A stretch of 64,000 nt of DNA from Celerinatantimonas sp046054195 (GCF_046054195.1 NZ_JBEQCS010000001.1:310001-374000); one strand, 5' to 3'. Numbered from the stretch's first letter, positions 32,733-43,208 are shown. Numbers and translations: made by a program. Notes: generated by a model from the letters alone, not told the origin.

Positions 32733-35700
32733 GCGTTTAGAGCTAACCACATTTGCATTAACTGGTGCGCGGTTAATTGAAGCCAGTGCGGGCACTGGCA
32801 AAACGTTTACCATTAGCGCTTTGGTGTTACGGTTGTTGCTTGGCGATGATGCGCATCGTGCGCCGCTTAACATCGACCAAATTTTGGTGGTGACTTTTAC
32901 CGAGGCGGCAACTGCCGAGCTTCGCGGACGCATTCGCGCGCGTATCCATCAAGCTCGCTTGGATTTTTTACGTGGTCATTCGGATGATTTTCTAACGCGC
33001 CATCTGATTGAACAAAGCTGTGATCGCGCCATGGATGCGGAACGGTTACTGCTTGCTGAACAGAATATGGACCAAGCGGCGGTGTTTACCATCCATGGCT
33101 TTTGTCAGCGAATGCTTAAAGAGCATGCGTTTGAAAGCGGGATTGCCTTTGAAAGTGAATTTTTAACCTCTGAATCAACGCTGCGACTTAGAGCCGTAGA
33201 AGATTGTTGGCGTAGCCGCTTTTATCCTCTTGCAAAAAGTTTAATTGCACGGGTAATGAGCTTTTGGAGCGAGCCTAAAGCGCTGTTGAGTTCGTTGCAA
33301 AGTGTGCTCTCACAGCCACAACTGAATCTCAGTGGTATCAATGTCGATACCGATCCTGCCGATTGGTTTAATGAACGGCTTGCGGCTATCAGCCAATTTA
33401 AGTTGCGTTGGCAAACCGAGTTTGATGGTCTGCTTGAGGCACTTGATGCCGCTGACCTTGATAAGCGCAGCTACAGCAAGCGTAATTTGCCCAAATGGTT
33501 AGATGAAATGCATCAGTTCGCCAGTGAACCGACTCAAAATGAGCAATTGCCTAAAAATATTGCTCGATTTGGGTCAATTATGCTGGGGGAAAAGACTAAA
33601 ACCGGTGAGCTGCCAGCCCATCCGTTAATTAGTGCAGTAGATAAGCTGCTCGAAGATGACGTTGATCTTAAATCATTGCTTTTAAAACGCTTGATTCCGC
33701 AGATCCGTGAGCGCTTTGCACAGCTCAAATTGCAGCTGCAACAGCTTGGGTTTGACGATCTATTAACGATTCTTGCCGATGCGTTAAGCACTGATAATGA
33801 GCACGTTTTAGCTCAGCATATTCGCAGTCGCTATCCGGTGGCGATGATCGATGAGTTTCAAGATACAGACCCGCAGCAATATCGAATTTTTAGCACCATT
33901 TATGCGCTCGATGAGAGTGCTGATACGGGCCTGTTTTTGATTGGCGACCCTAAGCAGGCCATCTATGGCTTTCGCGGCGCGGATATTTTTACTTATATGC
34001 AGGCTCGCCGACAGGTGAGCGCCCATTACACCTTGCCGACTAACTATCGCTCAAGCGGCGCGATGGTCAATGCGGTCAATCAATTGTTTTTGTTTCATGA
34101 CAATCCTTTTATTTATCGTGATGCCATTGAGTTTATTGCCGTTGATAGCGGTGAAAAAAATCGCCAAAGCCAAGGGTTGAGTATCGATGATAAGAGCGTT
34201 CCGGCACTGTCGTTTCGGGTTGCGGATAACGGTGCTCCAAGTTTAAATAGTCGTGATTATCAGCAGTTGCAAGCTCGCGATTGTAGCGCACAAATTCATC
34301 AGTGGCTGCAATTAGGACAACTCGATGAAGGCGCTGCTGGCAAGCGAGCGGTGCAGGCTAAAGATATTGCAGTATTGGTTCGAACCAACCGGGAAGGGCA
34401 ATTGATTGCGCAGGCTTTAGATAAACTGTCGATTGCCTACGTGCTGCGAGCCAACCGCGATAGCGTCTTTGAAAGTGATGAAGGCTATCAGCTTTATTTG
34501 CAGATGGCGGCAGCGCTAAATCCTAATGATGAGCGAATGTTACGCGCAGCATTAGCTGTGCCATTGTTGGGGTATCAGATTAGTCAGCTCGAAGAGCTTA
34601 ATTTAGATGAGCTACGCTGGCAGCAATGTGTGGATGAATACCTTCATTATCAGCGCATTTGGCAGCGCCGCGGCATTTTGCCGATGCTTTATCGCTGGTT
34701 AGAACAGCGTGATATTGCCGCACGGATTTTAACGGAGCGCGCCGGTGAGCGCCAATTAACGAATCTGTTGCATTTAGGCGAACTATTGCAAAGCCAAGCG
34801 CAGCAACTGGATTCTCCCGCAGCCCTGCTACGCTGGTTCGCTCAACAGTTACTTAGCCCTGAAAGCGGCGCTGATGAAACGCAAATCCGTTTAGAAAGTG
34901 ACGCAAAACGGGTGCAGATTGTGACGATTCATAAGAGTAAGGGGCTTGAGTATCCGATTGTGTCGTTGCCATTTATGCTCAGTTATCGCAGTGCCAAAGA
35001 GGCTATTTATCACGATAACGGCGAGCTAACTTTGGCACTTGATGGCAATGATGATGCCAAACAAAGCGCAGATCAAGAGCGACTTGCTGAAGACTTGCGA
35101 CTGCTTTATGTCGCGCTGACTCGCTCTAAATACCACTGCAGTGTGGGGGTTGGGGCGTTGAGCGCCAGAGCCAATAAAAAAGGAACAACCAGCATTGAAA
35201 ATAGTGCCCTTGGATTTTTATTGCAGCATGGTGAACAGGGCACTAAGGCCACATTAATGGATTCGCTTGATAAGCTTTCGCAAAGCTGTCCGGATATTGG
35301 TTATAGCAACACCGTTGATCATTGGCCCGAGCCATTGGTTGAGAGTCATGATAGCTTTGAGAGCTTAACGGCGCGTCAGTTGACTCGCAAGATTCGCTCT
35401 AACTGGTGGTTGACCAGTTATTCGGCATTGTCATCTCAACATGGGCAGTGGGATGCCTCAGCAGAGTTGGCTTGGCTGGATAAAACTATCATCGATGATG
35501 AAGCAGATAGTGAAGATGACATTCTTGATGTTTTTCATTTTGCACGCGGGGCTCAGGCCGGAACGTTTTTACACAGCGTTTTTGAATTAATTGACTTTCA
35601 AGCCGATGCTGAAGAGGTTCAATCCATGCTGCTACCATTGATGGCGCGTGCCGGATATGACGAAAAATGGCTGGATGTGATTTGTCAGCTTCGAGCCAAT

Positions 35701-36264
35701 GTGCTCGGTGTCCCTCTTGATGATGAAGGCGCTCATGACGCGTTTTGCTTAGGACAAATTTTGCCTCAGGCTCGCTTGGCCGAGATGGAATTTGTGATGC
35801 CTCTTGGTTTGCTTCAGGCAAGCCAACTCAATCAAATGCTGAGCCGTTATGATGCGCTCAGCCAACAAGCTCATCCGCTTCGTTTTGAGCAAATTCAAGG
35901 GATGCTCAAAGGGTTTATCGACTTGGTGTTTTGTGTCGAAGGCCGTTATTACGTGCTCGATTATAAATCAAACTATTTAGGCGATAGCGCTAGTGATTAC
36001 AATCGCGCTGCGATGGAGCAAGCGATGATTGAACATCGCTATGATTTTCAGTATCAAATATATGCGCTCGCGCTGCATCGGTTCTTAGCTCAGCGTATTG
36101 AGGACTATGATTACCAACAACATTTTGGCGGTGTGTATTATATTTTTATGCGCGGCGTTACCAATCAGGCTAACACTCAAACGCAAACTGGCGTTTATTT
36201 CTCAAGACCATCCGAGGCGTTTCTTAACGCTCTGGATGACTTGTTTCAAGGAGAAGGCGCATGA
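32725..36264 (+). CDS. recB: Exodeoxyribonuclease V beta subunit RecB
   Basis: The product is about 1179 aa. Walker A ASAGTGKTFT lies near residue 20. UvrD-type motifs follow (DEFQDTDPQQYRIF, GDPKQAIYGFRGADIFTYMQ, TIHKSKGLEYPIV). The C-terminal nuclease has FIDLVFCVEGRYYVLDYKSN, with the catalytic D and DYK. RecB is the 3'-5' helicase and nuclease of RecBCD in double-strand break repair. TTG 32719 and ATG 32722 also lie in frame; 32725 is preferred because GGAG (32714-32717) is seven bases before it. Overlaps recC and recD. Confidence 0.96.
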   Translation: MSERLELTTFALTGARLIEASAGTGKTFTISALVLRLLLGDDAHRAPLNIDQILVVTFTEAATAELRGRIRARIHQARLDFLRGHSDDFLTRHLIEQSCDRAMDAERLLLAEQNMDQAAVFTIHGFCQRMLKEHAFESGIAFESEFLTSESTLRLRAVEDCWRSRFYPLAKSLIARVMSFWSEPKALLSSLQSVLSQPQLNLSGINVDTDPADWFNERLAAISQFKLRWQTEFDGLLEALDAADLDKRSYSKRNLPKWLDEMHQFASEPTQNEQLPKNIARFGSIMLGEKTKTGELPAHPLISAVDKLLEDDVDLKSLLLKRLIPQIRERFAQLKLQLQQLGFDDLLTILADALSTDNEHVLAQHIRSRYPVAMIDEFQDTDPQQYRIFSTIYALDESADTGLFLIGDPKQAIYGFRGADIFTYMQARRQVSAHYTLPTNYRSSGAMVNAVNQLFLFHDNPFIYRDAIEFIAVDSGEKNRQSQGLSIDDKSVPALSFRVADNGAPSLNSRDYQQLQARDCSAQIHQWLQLGQLDEGAAGKRAVQAKDIAVLVRTNREGQLIAQALDKLSIAYVLRANRDSVFESDEGYQLYLQMAAALNPNDERMLRAALAVPLLGYQISQLEELNLDELRWQQCVDEYLHYQRIWQRRGILPMLYRWLEQRDIAARILTERAGERQLTNLLHLGELLQSQAQQLDSPAALLRWFAQQLLSPESGADETQIRLESDAKRVQIVTIHKSKGLEYPIVSLPFMLSYRSAKEAIYHDNGELTLALDGNDDAKQSADQERLAEDLRLLYVALTRSKYHCSVGVGALSARANKKGTTSIENSALGFLLQHGEQGTKATLMDSLDKLSQSCPDIGYSNTVDHWPEPLVESHDSFESLTARQLTRKIRSNWWLTSYSALSSQHGQWDASAELAWLDKTIIDDEADSEDDILDVFHFARGAQAGTFLHSVFELIDFQADAEEVQSMLLPLMARAGYDEKWLDVICQLRANVLGVPLDDEGAHDAFCLGQILPQARLAEMEFVMPLGLLQASQLNQMLSRYDALSQQAHPLRFEQIQGMLKGFIDLVFCVEGRYYVLDYKSNYLGDSASDYNRAAMEQAMIEHRYDFQYQIYALALHRFLAQRIEDYDYQQHFGGVYYIFMRGVTNQANTQTQTGVYFSRPSEAFLNALDDLFQGEGA

Positions 36265-38078
36265 GTGACTGGCAAAATGTGTTAACTCAACTTCGCGAAC
36301 AAGAACATCTACGCTCACTGGATTGGCACTTTGCCAAATTCATGCAAAGTTTGGGTGCTGAACCTGCGATTGCGCTGGCTGCGGCTTTAACCAGTAAAGC
36401 GCTAAGTCGAGGGGACAGTTGTCTGCCGATTGATATGTTGTGCGCAGAGCTTGAAAGTTATGGTGTGGATTGCGAGAGCTCCGAGTGGGAGCGCTGGCTA
36501 AATGAAAGCTCGCTGGTTGGTGCAAATCAGCCGCTGGTCTTTGATCTGCAGCGATTGTACTTAAATCGCTACTGGCAATATGAGCGTCTGTTAGCCGAGC
36601 GTTTAGCTGTATCGCCAGTTACCAAAGGTTTTGCACCCTCGAAAGTGAAGCCGATTTTAAATCGATTATTTGGTGAGGTAAGTGCGCAAACAGATTGGCA
36701 GCGGGTTGCTGCAGCGCAGGCTTGTCAGCGCCAGTTATTGGTCATCAGTGGTGGCCCAGGAACCGGTAAAACGACTACGGTGACCCGATTGTTGGCGCTT
36801 ATTCAAGAGCTCGCGATTAAAACCCAAGGGCATTCACTGGAAGTCGCGCTGGTGGCTCCCACGGGTAAAGCGGCGGCGCGGCTCAGTGATTCGATTGCCC
36901 AAGCGCGCTTAGCGTTATCATCAAGCCCTGCTGAAGTGGTTGAGGCTATTCCCTATCACACCAGTACTATTCACCGTCTGTTAGGCGTTATCCCCGGACG
37001 CAGTCAGTTTGTGCATAATGCTCACAATCCATTGCTGGTGGATTTGCTGGTGGTCGATGAAGCATCAATGATTGATTTGTCCTTGATGACCCATCTGTTC
37101 GATGCGCTGTCAGCGGACACGAAAGTGATTCTATTAGGCGATCGCGATCAGTTGGCATCGGTTGAAGCCGGATCGGTCTTGGCCGATATCTGTGAATTCA
37201 TTGATGCGGGGCTAAGTCCGTCACTTGTTGATTATTTAAACCGCTGCGGCGCCGCATCGCTTATAGCGGGTAGCGAGGTACTGCCGGTGGTTGCCGATAA
37301 TCTGGTGATGCTGCGTAAAAGTTATCGCTTTAATGAGCGCTCAGGAATCGGCCAGTTGGCTCGTTCAGTGAATCAGGGCAATGGCGAGCGTGCGATGCGC
37401 TATCTTAACGATACCCACTTTAGTGATATTGATTGGCGCGCTTTAAGTGAGCAGAGCTATCGCTATATGCTGGAGCGTTGCACTCAAGCATGTTCGGTTT
37501 ATCTGAAAATGTTGCGTGAAGGCCAGCCTCTTAAGAATGTTTTTCAGGCCTTTCATCAGTTTCAATTATTGGTGGCGCTGCGCCAAGGTGATTTTGGCGT
37601 AGAAGGCATTAATCAACGCTTGCAGCGGCAGTTATTTTCGCAACAGTTGTTAGATGAGTCCTCGGGCTGGTGCTCTGGAATTCCGGTGATGGTGCAAGCC
37701 AACGACCATGTGCAGCAGTTATATAACGGCGATATTGGTATTTTTGCCAAAAATTCAGATGGTACGTTGATGGTGGCATTTGAAAGCGCTGAAACAGAGG
37801 ATGGCATTCGCTGGGTGTTGCCCGCTCGCCTGCCAGAGCATGAAATTGCGTTTGCTATGACAGTGCATAAAAGTCAGGGCAGTGAATTTGCCGAAGTACT
37901 GATGTTACTGCCTGCTCATGGCGGAGCAAATCCAACTCGTGAGCTTTTATATACCGGGATTACCCGGGCTCGAAACCACTTTTCACTGATTTGTGATGAG
38001 CCAAGCCTGAAACGCGCCTGTGCCCATCGCACTAAACGCCGCTCTGGGTTAACGCAGCGTTTAGCCGCAATGACTTAA
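36261..38078 (+). CDS. recD: Exodeoxyribonuclease V alpha subunit RecD
   Basis: The product is 605 aa. Walker A GGPGTGKTTTVTRLLALIQE lies at about residues 165-184. Also seen are VAPTGKAAARLSDSIAQ, the Walker B-like LLVVDEASMIDLSLM, GDRDQLASVEAGSVL and the C-terminal MTVHKSQGSEF and YTGITRAR. RecD is the 5'-3' helicase that sets the speed and nuclease behaviour of RecBCD. The ATG overlaps the recB stop (ATGA), so the three subunits are translated in a coupled way. Confidence 0.96.
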   Translation: MSDWQNVLTQLREQEHLRSLDWHFAKFMQSLGAEPAIALAAALTSKALSRGDSCLPIDMLCAELESYGVDCESSEWERWLNESSLVGANQPLVFDLQRLYLNRYWQYERLLAERLAVSPVTKGFAPSKVKPILNRLFGEVSAQTDWQRVAAAQACQRQLLVISGGPGTGKTTTVTRLLALIQELAIKTQGHSLEVALVAPTGKAAARLSDSIAQARLALSSSPAEVVEAIPYHTSTIHRLLGVIPGRSQFVHNAHNPLLVDLLVVDEASMIDLSLMTHLFDALSADTKVILLGDRDQLASVEAGSVLADICEFIDAGLSPSLVDYLNRCGAASLIAGSEVLPVVADNLVMLRKSYRFNERSGIGQLARSVNQGNGERAMRYLNDTHFSDIDWRALSEQSYRYMLERCTQACSVYLKMLREGQPLKNVFQAFHQFQLLVALRQGDFGVEGINQRLQRQLFSQQLLDESSGWCSGIPVMVQANDHVQQLYNGDIGIFAKNSDGTLMVAFESAETEDGIRWVLPARLPEHEIAFAMTVHKSQGSEFAEVLMLLPAHGGANPTRELLYTGITRARNHFSLICDEPSLKRACAHRTKRRSGLTQRLAAMT

Positions 38079-38271
38079 GCTCATCTGCGCGAAATTCTTA
38101 ACGCTAGGTGCGCTAATGACTCTAGGGGCTGCTACGCTTTTGTGGTTTAATTTTATTCAAACAACCCAAAGGCCAACCGCCCCTCACTATCAATTGAGAA
38201 CTTCGGTCATCGTTGGCAAAGATAAAAGAGTAGGTCAAACTGCTTTTTAGATTTCTCAAAAGGAAACCAAA

Positions 38272-39825
38272 ATGACTCGTTACCTGCTAGCCGTTGTAAT
38301 TTGGACGCTTAGTTGTAGCTCGCTTTGGGCCAATGAGCTGCTTTTAGAGCGCTCCGGTTCGCCATTTAGCTATGCCGAGCTAATCAACCAGGCAAAGGCG
38401 CTCAGCGCCAAACCCTATAAAGAACCTTCAAATCAATACAGCGATATTATTCACTCTATTGATTATGAAGCGCTGTTACATGTTAAATACAAACCTAATA
38501 AAACCGTCTATGTTGGCAAGATGCCGATTCAATTTTATCCTTTAGGGCGGTTATTTCCCCGTTCGGTCCATATCGCGCAAATTAAAGATGGCAAAGTTTA
38601 CCCGTTTGTTTATCAGCGGGAAAATTTCACAATGCCCAAAGATAGCCCGCTGGCCAAGTTACCCAAAGATATCGGTTATGCTGGGTTTTCGGTGATGGAG
38701 CCTGATTTGTCTCATTTTTGGGGAAGTTTTTTAGGCGCGTCTTATTTTCGCATGCGCGGTAATCTTAAACAGGAAGGGTTATCTGCCCGTGCTTTAGCGC
38801 TTAACTCCGGGATTGCTGGTGTGAAAGAGCAATTTCCATACTTTACCCATTTTTGGTTGCAAGCGGATGGCAAAAATCCCGATCAACTAATTGTTTACGC
38901 GTTGCTTGAATCTAAAAGTGTCACCGGAGCTTATCAGCTGACACTTAACAACAATGCGCAAAAAGGCCAAACGGTCACGATTGATAGCCATCTGTTTTTT
39001 CGCCACAGTGTTAAACAGGTTGGCATTGCACCACTTTCGAGTATGTATTGGTACTCGCAGAGCAATCGTAATAGCGTCTTTGATTGGCGCGGCGAAGTGC
39101 ATGACTCCGATGGCTTAGCCATTCAAACGAGTCATCATCAGTTTATTTGGCGTCCTTTGAATAACCCGCATCAGCCATACAACCATACGTTTGCGCTAAA
39201 AAATGTCGCGGGATTTGGGCTCATGCAGCGCGATCGCAACTTTGACCATTATCAGGATGGCTTGGTCTTTTACGAGCGCCGACCATCAGTGTGGATTGAA
39301 CCGCTTGATGGTACTTTTGCCAACGGTCATGTGCATTTAGTTGAGCTGCCAACGCCTCGAGAAACCAACGATAACATTGTGCTTTATTATAAACCGGCTC
39401 AGGCCATCACGCCTGGGCGAGATCTTCATTTTAAATATCGAATGCTCTGGAATGACAGGCCTTTGCCTAAATCGTCTGATAAGTTTGCCAAAGTGGTGGC
39501 AACTCGAATCGGTCAAGGCGGGTTAGCAGGCATGCCACCGCATGATGGCCCGATTAAAGTGGTGATTGATTTTAAAGGCGGGGCGCTTAAAGTGCTTCAC
39601 TCAAAAGAGCTTGATAAAGTAAAGGTTAAAACGACGTTTTCGCGAATTGCTCCTGAGCACGTGGAAACAAAACCACTGGCGAATGGCATTTTGCGTGTGA
39701 AGTTTGATATCGATGCATCTAAACCAAACCCTGGCGAGGTTGCTCTTTATTATGATGGCAAACTCATCTCTGAGCGTTGGCTGAATCGGTTATACACTCC
39801 GCTGTTTAATCGCTCCCATCGTTAG
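38272..39825 (+). CDS. opgG: Periplasmic glucan biosynthesis protein OpgG/OpgD
   Basis: The product is 517 aa with a Sec signal (LAVVIWTLSCSSLWA). It begins like the MdoG/OpgG family (SPFSYAELINQAKALSAKPY) and contains FPLGRLFP-like and RDRNFDHYQDG motifs typical of the family. OpgG and OpgD shape osmoregulated periplasmic glucans made by the membrane transferase OpgH. OpgD usually carries a twin-arginine signal, which is missing here, so opgG is favoured. No opgH follows; the next gene is on the other strand. The 190 bases before it show nothing I recognise. Confidence 0.85.
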   Translation: MTRYLLAVVIWTLSCSSLWANELLLERSGSPFSYAELINQAKALSAKPYKEPSNQYSDIIHSIDYEALLHVKYKPNKTVYVGKMPIQFYPLGRLFPRSVHIAQIKDGKVYPFVYQRENFTMPKDSPLAKLPKDIGYAGFSVMEPDLSHFWGSFLGASYFRMRGNLKQEGLSARALALNSGIAGVKEQFPYFTHFWLQADGKNPDQLIVYALLESKSVTGAYQLTLNNNAQKGQTVTIDSHLFFRHSVKQVGIAPLSSMYWYSQSNRNSVFDWRGEVHDSDGLAIQTSHHQFIWRPLNNPHQPYNHTFALKNVAGFGLMQRDRNFDHYQDGLVFYERRPSVWIEPLDGTFANGHVHLVELPTPRETNDNIVLYYKPAQAITPGRDLHFKYRMLWNDRPLPKSSDKFAKVVATRIGQGGLAGMPPHDGPIKVVIDFKGGALKVLHSKELDKVKVKTTFSRIAPEHVETKPLANGILRVKFDIDASKPNPGEVALYYDGKLISERWLNRLYTPLFNRSHR

Positions 39826-39886
39826 GGGCTGTTGACCTTTTGTGATTGGTTTTGCAGCAATCTGAGAGGAATTTAGGCAAATAAAC

Positions 39887-39912
39887 GTTGTGCCAGAGTC
39901 ATCTGGCACAAC
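39887..39912. terminator. Bidirectional terminator between opgG and yqjG
   Basis: GTTGTGCCAGA, loop GTCA, TCTGGCACAAC is an 11-base perfect stem between two convergent genes. On the minus strand it is followed by GTTTATTT, which would suit the end of yqjG. Confidence 0.75.
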
Positions 39913-39917
39913 TTCGG

Positions 39918-40862
39918 TTAATTTAGGTATTTAAACCAATCTAAATCTGGACCATCTGGAATGATCTGGGTTGGATTGAGCGCTTTAATTGAGTAATACC
40001 CAGTTTTGATATGCTCAATATTGGTATTTTTGGCAAAGGCATCAATTTGGATGAGGTCGTGAAAATAGCGATTCAAATGGGTGAAGTCGCTGATACGTTG
40101 GCGATTTGCTTTAAAAATTCCATAGTAGGCAACATCAAAGCGCGCCAAGGTGACAAATAATCGAATATCGCTTTCGCTAAGTTGCTCGCCAAATAGGTAA
40201 CGCTGGTGGGCTAAGCGTTCTTCGAGTTCATCTAACATCGAAAAAATGTTCTGATAGGCTTCATCATAAGCTTTTTGTGATTGAGCAAAGCCCGCCTGAT
40301 AAACCCCATTATTTAATTTGCGATAGATGCGCTCATCCAGTTCATCCATCTGTGCACTGAATGACTCTGGGCGTAGGTTAAAGTCACTTTGATGAAGCTC
40401 TCGCAAGTCATCGTTGAGGATTTTTAGTAAATCAGCCGACTCATTATTGATGATGCAGCGTTTCTCGTTATCCCAAAGCACTGGCACAGTTGCGCGGCCA
40501 GTAAAGTGTGGATCGCTCAATGTATAGAGCTCGTGCATGTAGTTAAATTCTACTTCGCTTTTGGCTGTGGCTCCTGGAAAATCCGTAAATTGCCAGCCAT
40601 AGTCGGTGAGTGTGGGCGCAACAATTTTTACGGGAAGGTAATCTTCTAGGCCAAATAGTGAGCGCGCAATTAATACGCGGGTGGCCCACGGACAAATTAG
40701 CGCAACATACAATGTATAGGGACGTTCGCCATTTTTTAGCCTCGCGACAGATGTAGCGTCCAGACGTTGTCGAAAGCTGCTGGTTTGACGGATAAACCGA
40801 CCATCTTTATCCTGCTTCTGGACTGGATCCCATTTTTTCTGCCACTGACCATTGACTAACAT
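39918..40862 (-). CDS. yqjG: Glutathionyl-hydroquinone reductase YqjG
   Basis: The product is 314 aa, a member of the xi-class glutathione transferases. It starts MLVNGQWQKKWDP and contains YVALICPWATRVLIARSLFG, whose Cys (near residue 54) is the catalytic residue that reduces glutathionyl-hydroquinones. The helical C-terminal domain has DELEERLAHQRYLFGEQLSE and DIRLFVTLARFDVAYYGIFK. The enzyme is cytoplasmic and dependent on glutathione. It is divergent from a LysR regulator that may control it. Confidence 0.93.
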   Translation of the reverse strand: MLVNGQWQKKWDPVQKQDKDGRFIRQTSSFRQRLDATSVARLKNGERPYTLYVALICPWATRVLIARSLFGLEDYLPVKIVAPTLTDYGWQFTDFPGATAKSEVEFNYMHELYTLSDPHFTGRATVPVLWDNEKRCIINNESADLLKILNDDLRELHQSDFNLRPESFSAQMDELDERIYRKLNNGVYQAGFAQSQKAYDEAYQNIFSMLDELEERLAHQRYLFGEQLSESDIRLFVTLARFDVAYYGIFKANRQRISDFTHLNRYFHDLIQIDAFAKNTNIEHIKTGYYSIKALNPTQIIPDGPDLDWFKYLN

Positions 40863-40975
40863 ACGCTTCCATCTTTGTTTTGTTGTACAAATTCTATGGT
40901 TTTAGGGTAACGATAGTGGCATGATTAAACAATTTCTGCTTTTATTGAAATAATGTTCAAAATTATTTAACAATC

Positions 40976-41881
40976 ATGGATAAACTCAATTTAATGAATA
41001 GCTTTGTGCATGTTGCAGAGCTGCACTCGTACACAGCTGCCGCGGCGAAGTTAAATAAAACCAAAGCGTTGATGAGCACCCATATTCGCCAACTTGAAGA
41101 GTCATTGAATGTGCGATTAATTTCGCGCTCGACTCGAGGTTTCACTCTTACCGATGCAGGTCAGCGTTATTATCAACGAGCGCGTCAGATCCTTGATGAA
41201 ATCAGTGAAATGGAAGTGGGCTTGCGCGAAGGTGAACAGCAGATGGCCGGACGGTTGCGGGTCTCGGTGCCGAACACTTTCGGTGAACAAGTGATGATGG
41301 GATTTATCAGTGAGTTTATTGAACGTTATCCGAAGATGAATGTTGAAGTACTGCTAAGCGATCAATACGTCGATTTAGTCAGTCAAGGGTTTGATTTAGC
41401 CATTCGGATTGGCCATCTTAAAGATTCGACCATGATTGCGCGTGAACTGGGTGTGAGTCGTTCCGTGTTAGTGGCATCGCCCAAGATGGTTGAAGGCGTT
41501 AGAATTGAGAAGCCGGATGATTTAACGGGCTTTCCGATGGTCTTTGATAGCAACTTAAAAAGTGAACGCCAACGGTGGGTTGCAAGCTTCGATGGTGAGC
41601 AATATTTGCTTGATTTAAAACCGGTGGTTTATGTCAATAGTGCCAGAGCCAGCGCGGAGCTAGCCTGTCGAAATATTGGTGTCGCGTTATGTCCGCTGTT
41701 TGCGGCCAAACCTTTTTTAGATTCTGCTGAGTTAGTGCAGCTTTTATCTGATTATAATTTTGGCCACGTGCCCATTAATGCCGTGTACCCAAATCGTCAG
41801 CAGCTATCGGTTCGAGCGCGCTACTTTATCGATGAGTTCAGTGCTTATCTGGAGCAAGACTGGCCATGTAGCAGCCATTAA
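40976..41881 (+). CDS. LysR-family transcriptional regulator
   Basis: The product is 301 aa. A winged helix-turn-helix covers residues 1-60 (FVHVAELHSYTAAAAKLNKT, IRQLEESLNVRLISRSTRGF). The effector-binding domain (LRVSVPNTFGEQVMMGFISE) spans about 90-295. It belongs to the group that ends P-N-R-QQLSVRARYFIDE. The divergent position, 113 bases from yqjG, suggests that it regulates yqjG and itself; this is inference. Confidence 0.9.
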   Translation: MDKLNLMNSFVHVAELHSYTAAAAKLNKTKALMSTHIRQLEESLNVRLISRSTRGFTLTDAGQRYYQRARQILDEISEMEVGLREGEQQMAGRLRVSVPNTFGEQVMMGFISEFIERYPKMNVEVLLSDQYVDLVSQGFDLAIRIGHLKDSTMIARELGVSRSVLVASPKMVEGVRIEKPDDLTGFPMVFDSNLKSERQRWVASFDGEQYLLDLKPVVYVNSARASAELACRNIGVALCPLFAAKPFLDSAELVQLLSDYNFGHVPINAVYPNRQQLSVRARYFIDEFSAYLEQDWPCSSH

Positions 41882-41904
41882 AAAAGGGCTCTGCGAGCCC
41901 TTTT
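41882..41904. terminator. Bidirectional terminator between the LysR gene and amtB
   Basis: AAAAGGGCT, loop CTGCG, AGCCCTTTT, with A-rich and T-rich flanks, lies between two convergent genes and can serve both. Confidence 0.88.
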
Positions 41905-41921
41905 CATCTTAACTTAAATGA

Positions 41922-43208
41922 TTATGAGTTGTAGGCGTTTTCGCCGTGGCTATTAAGATCCAGCCCTTCGCGTTCAACTTCATTATCAACACGCAGGCCC
42001 ACAATCAGGTCAGCAATTTTAAGTGCGACAAAGCTAACTACGCCGGACCAAACCAGAGTAATGACAACGCTTACCAACTGAACCCAAACCTGATGTCCCA
42101 TGGTCACGCCTTCAGCATAGCCTGTGCCGCCTAAAGAGCTTGCAGTAAAGACACCAGTTAAGATACAGCCGACAATACCACATACGCCGTGACAACCGAA
42201 GACATCACACGCATCATCAACACGCAGCCATTTTTTCAGGCAAGTTACACCCCAAAAGCCTGCAACACCTGCGATTAAACCAATAATCAGAGCGCCACCG
42301 ACACCTACGGTACCCGCAGCTGGAGTGACTGCAACGAGGCCAGCGATACAACCTGAACTTGCGCCCAACAGTGAAGGTTTGCGACGGATGAACCACTCAA
42401 CAAAGCTCCATGACAAAATAGCGCCTGCTGTTGCAATCACAGTGTTTAAGAAGGCAAGACCGGCTGTGGCATTGGCAGAAACTGCACTACCTGCGTTAAA
42501 GCCAAACCAGCCAATATAAAGGATACTCGCACCGATGAAGACCATTGGCAGGTTGTGTGGTTTGAGAGAATCTTTACCAAAGCCAACACGTTTACCAACC
42601 ATGTAAGCACCCACTAAACCAGCTGTTGCAGCGTTGATATGCACTACTGTCCCGCCAGCGAAATCAAGTGCGCCATCATGTGCTAAATAGCCGCCGCCCC
42701 AGACCATGTGAGCAATTGGCAGGTAAGCAAAGGTGAACCACAGCGCTGCGAAAATTAAAACCGCGCTAAAGCGAATTCGTTCGGCAAAAGCACCTACGAT
42801 TAACGCAACGGTAATAGTGGCAAATGAACATTGGAAAGCAATAAAGATATATTCATAGATGCTGCCAGAGACTGAATCCGGTGCGATGCCTTTAAGTAAG
42901 AACGCATCAAAGCTTCCGAAAAATGAGCCCCCTGGAGTAAAGGCTAAGCTGTAACCATAGATGAACCACAAGACGCAAATCAGCGCGAAACTGACCATCA
43001 CCTGAGCCAGCATGGATAAGACGTTTTTAGAACGTAACAGACCACCGTAAAAGAGTGCGATTCCAGGAACCGTCATAAACAGCACAAGGGCCGTACAGAT
43101 CATCATAAATGCATTATCGGCACCACTGGCGGCTGTCGTACCAGCCATTGCCATGGTGGGCAATAACGCACTTGCGACCAATGTTGACTTGGCAATACGT
43201 TTTATCAT
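41922..43208 (-). CDS. amtB: Ammonium transporter AmtB
   Basis: The product is about 428 aa from ATG 43208; an upstream ATG at 43223 would add five residues but has no ribosome site. It has a signal sequence (VASALLPTMAMA), then eleven expected helices. Diagnostic stretches are PGIALFYGGLLRSKNVLSML, FQCSFATITVALIVGAFAER, GGTVVHINAATAGLVGAYMV (with one of the pore histidines) and DVFGCHGVCGIVGCI (with the second). It conducts ammonium under nitrogen limitation. A PII gene (glnK), usual upstream, is missing here. Sigma-54 and NtrC-type sites stand upstream. Confidence 0.96.
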   Translation of the reverse strand: MIKRIAKSTLVASALLPTMAMAGTTAASGADNAFMMICTALVLFMTVPGIALFYGGLLRSKNVLSMLAQVMVSFALICVLWFIYGYSLAFTPGGSFFGSFDAFLLKGIAPDSVSGSIYEYIFIAFQCSFATITVALIVGAFAERIRFSAVLIFAALWFTFAYLPIAHMVWGGGYLAHDGALDFAGGTVVHINAATAGLVGAYMVGKRVGFGKDSLKPHNLPMVFIGASILYIGWFGFNAGSAVSANATAGLAFLNTVIATAGAILSWSFVEWFIRRKPSLLGASSGCIAGLVAVTPAAGTVGVGGALIIGLIAGVAGFWGVTCLKKWLRVDDACDVFGCHGVCGIVGCILTGVFTASSLGGTGYAEGVTMGHQVWVQLVSVVITLVWSGVVSFVALKIADLIVGLRVDNEVEREGLDLNSHGENAYNS

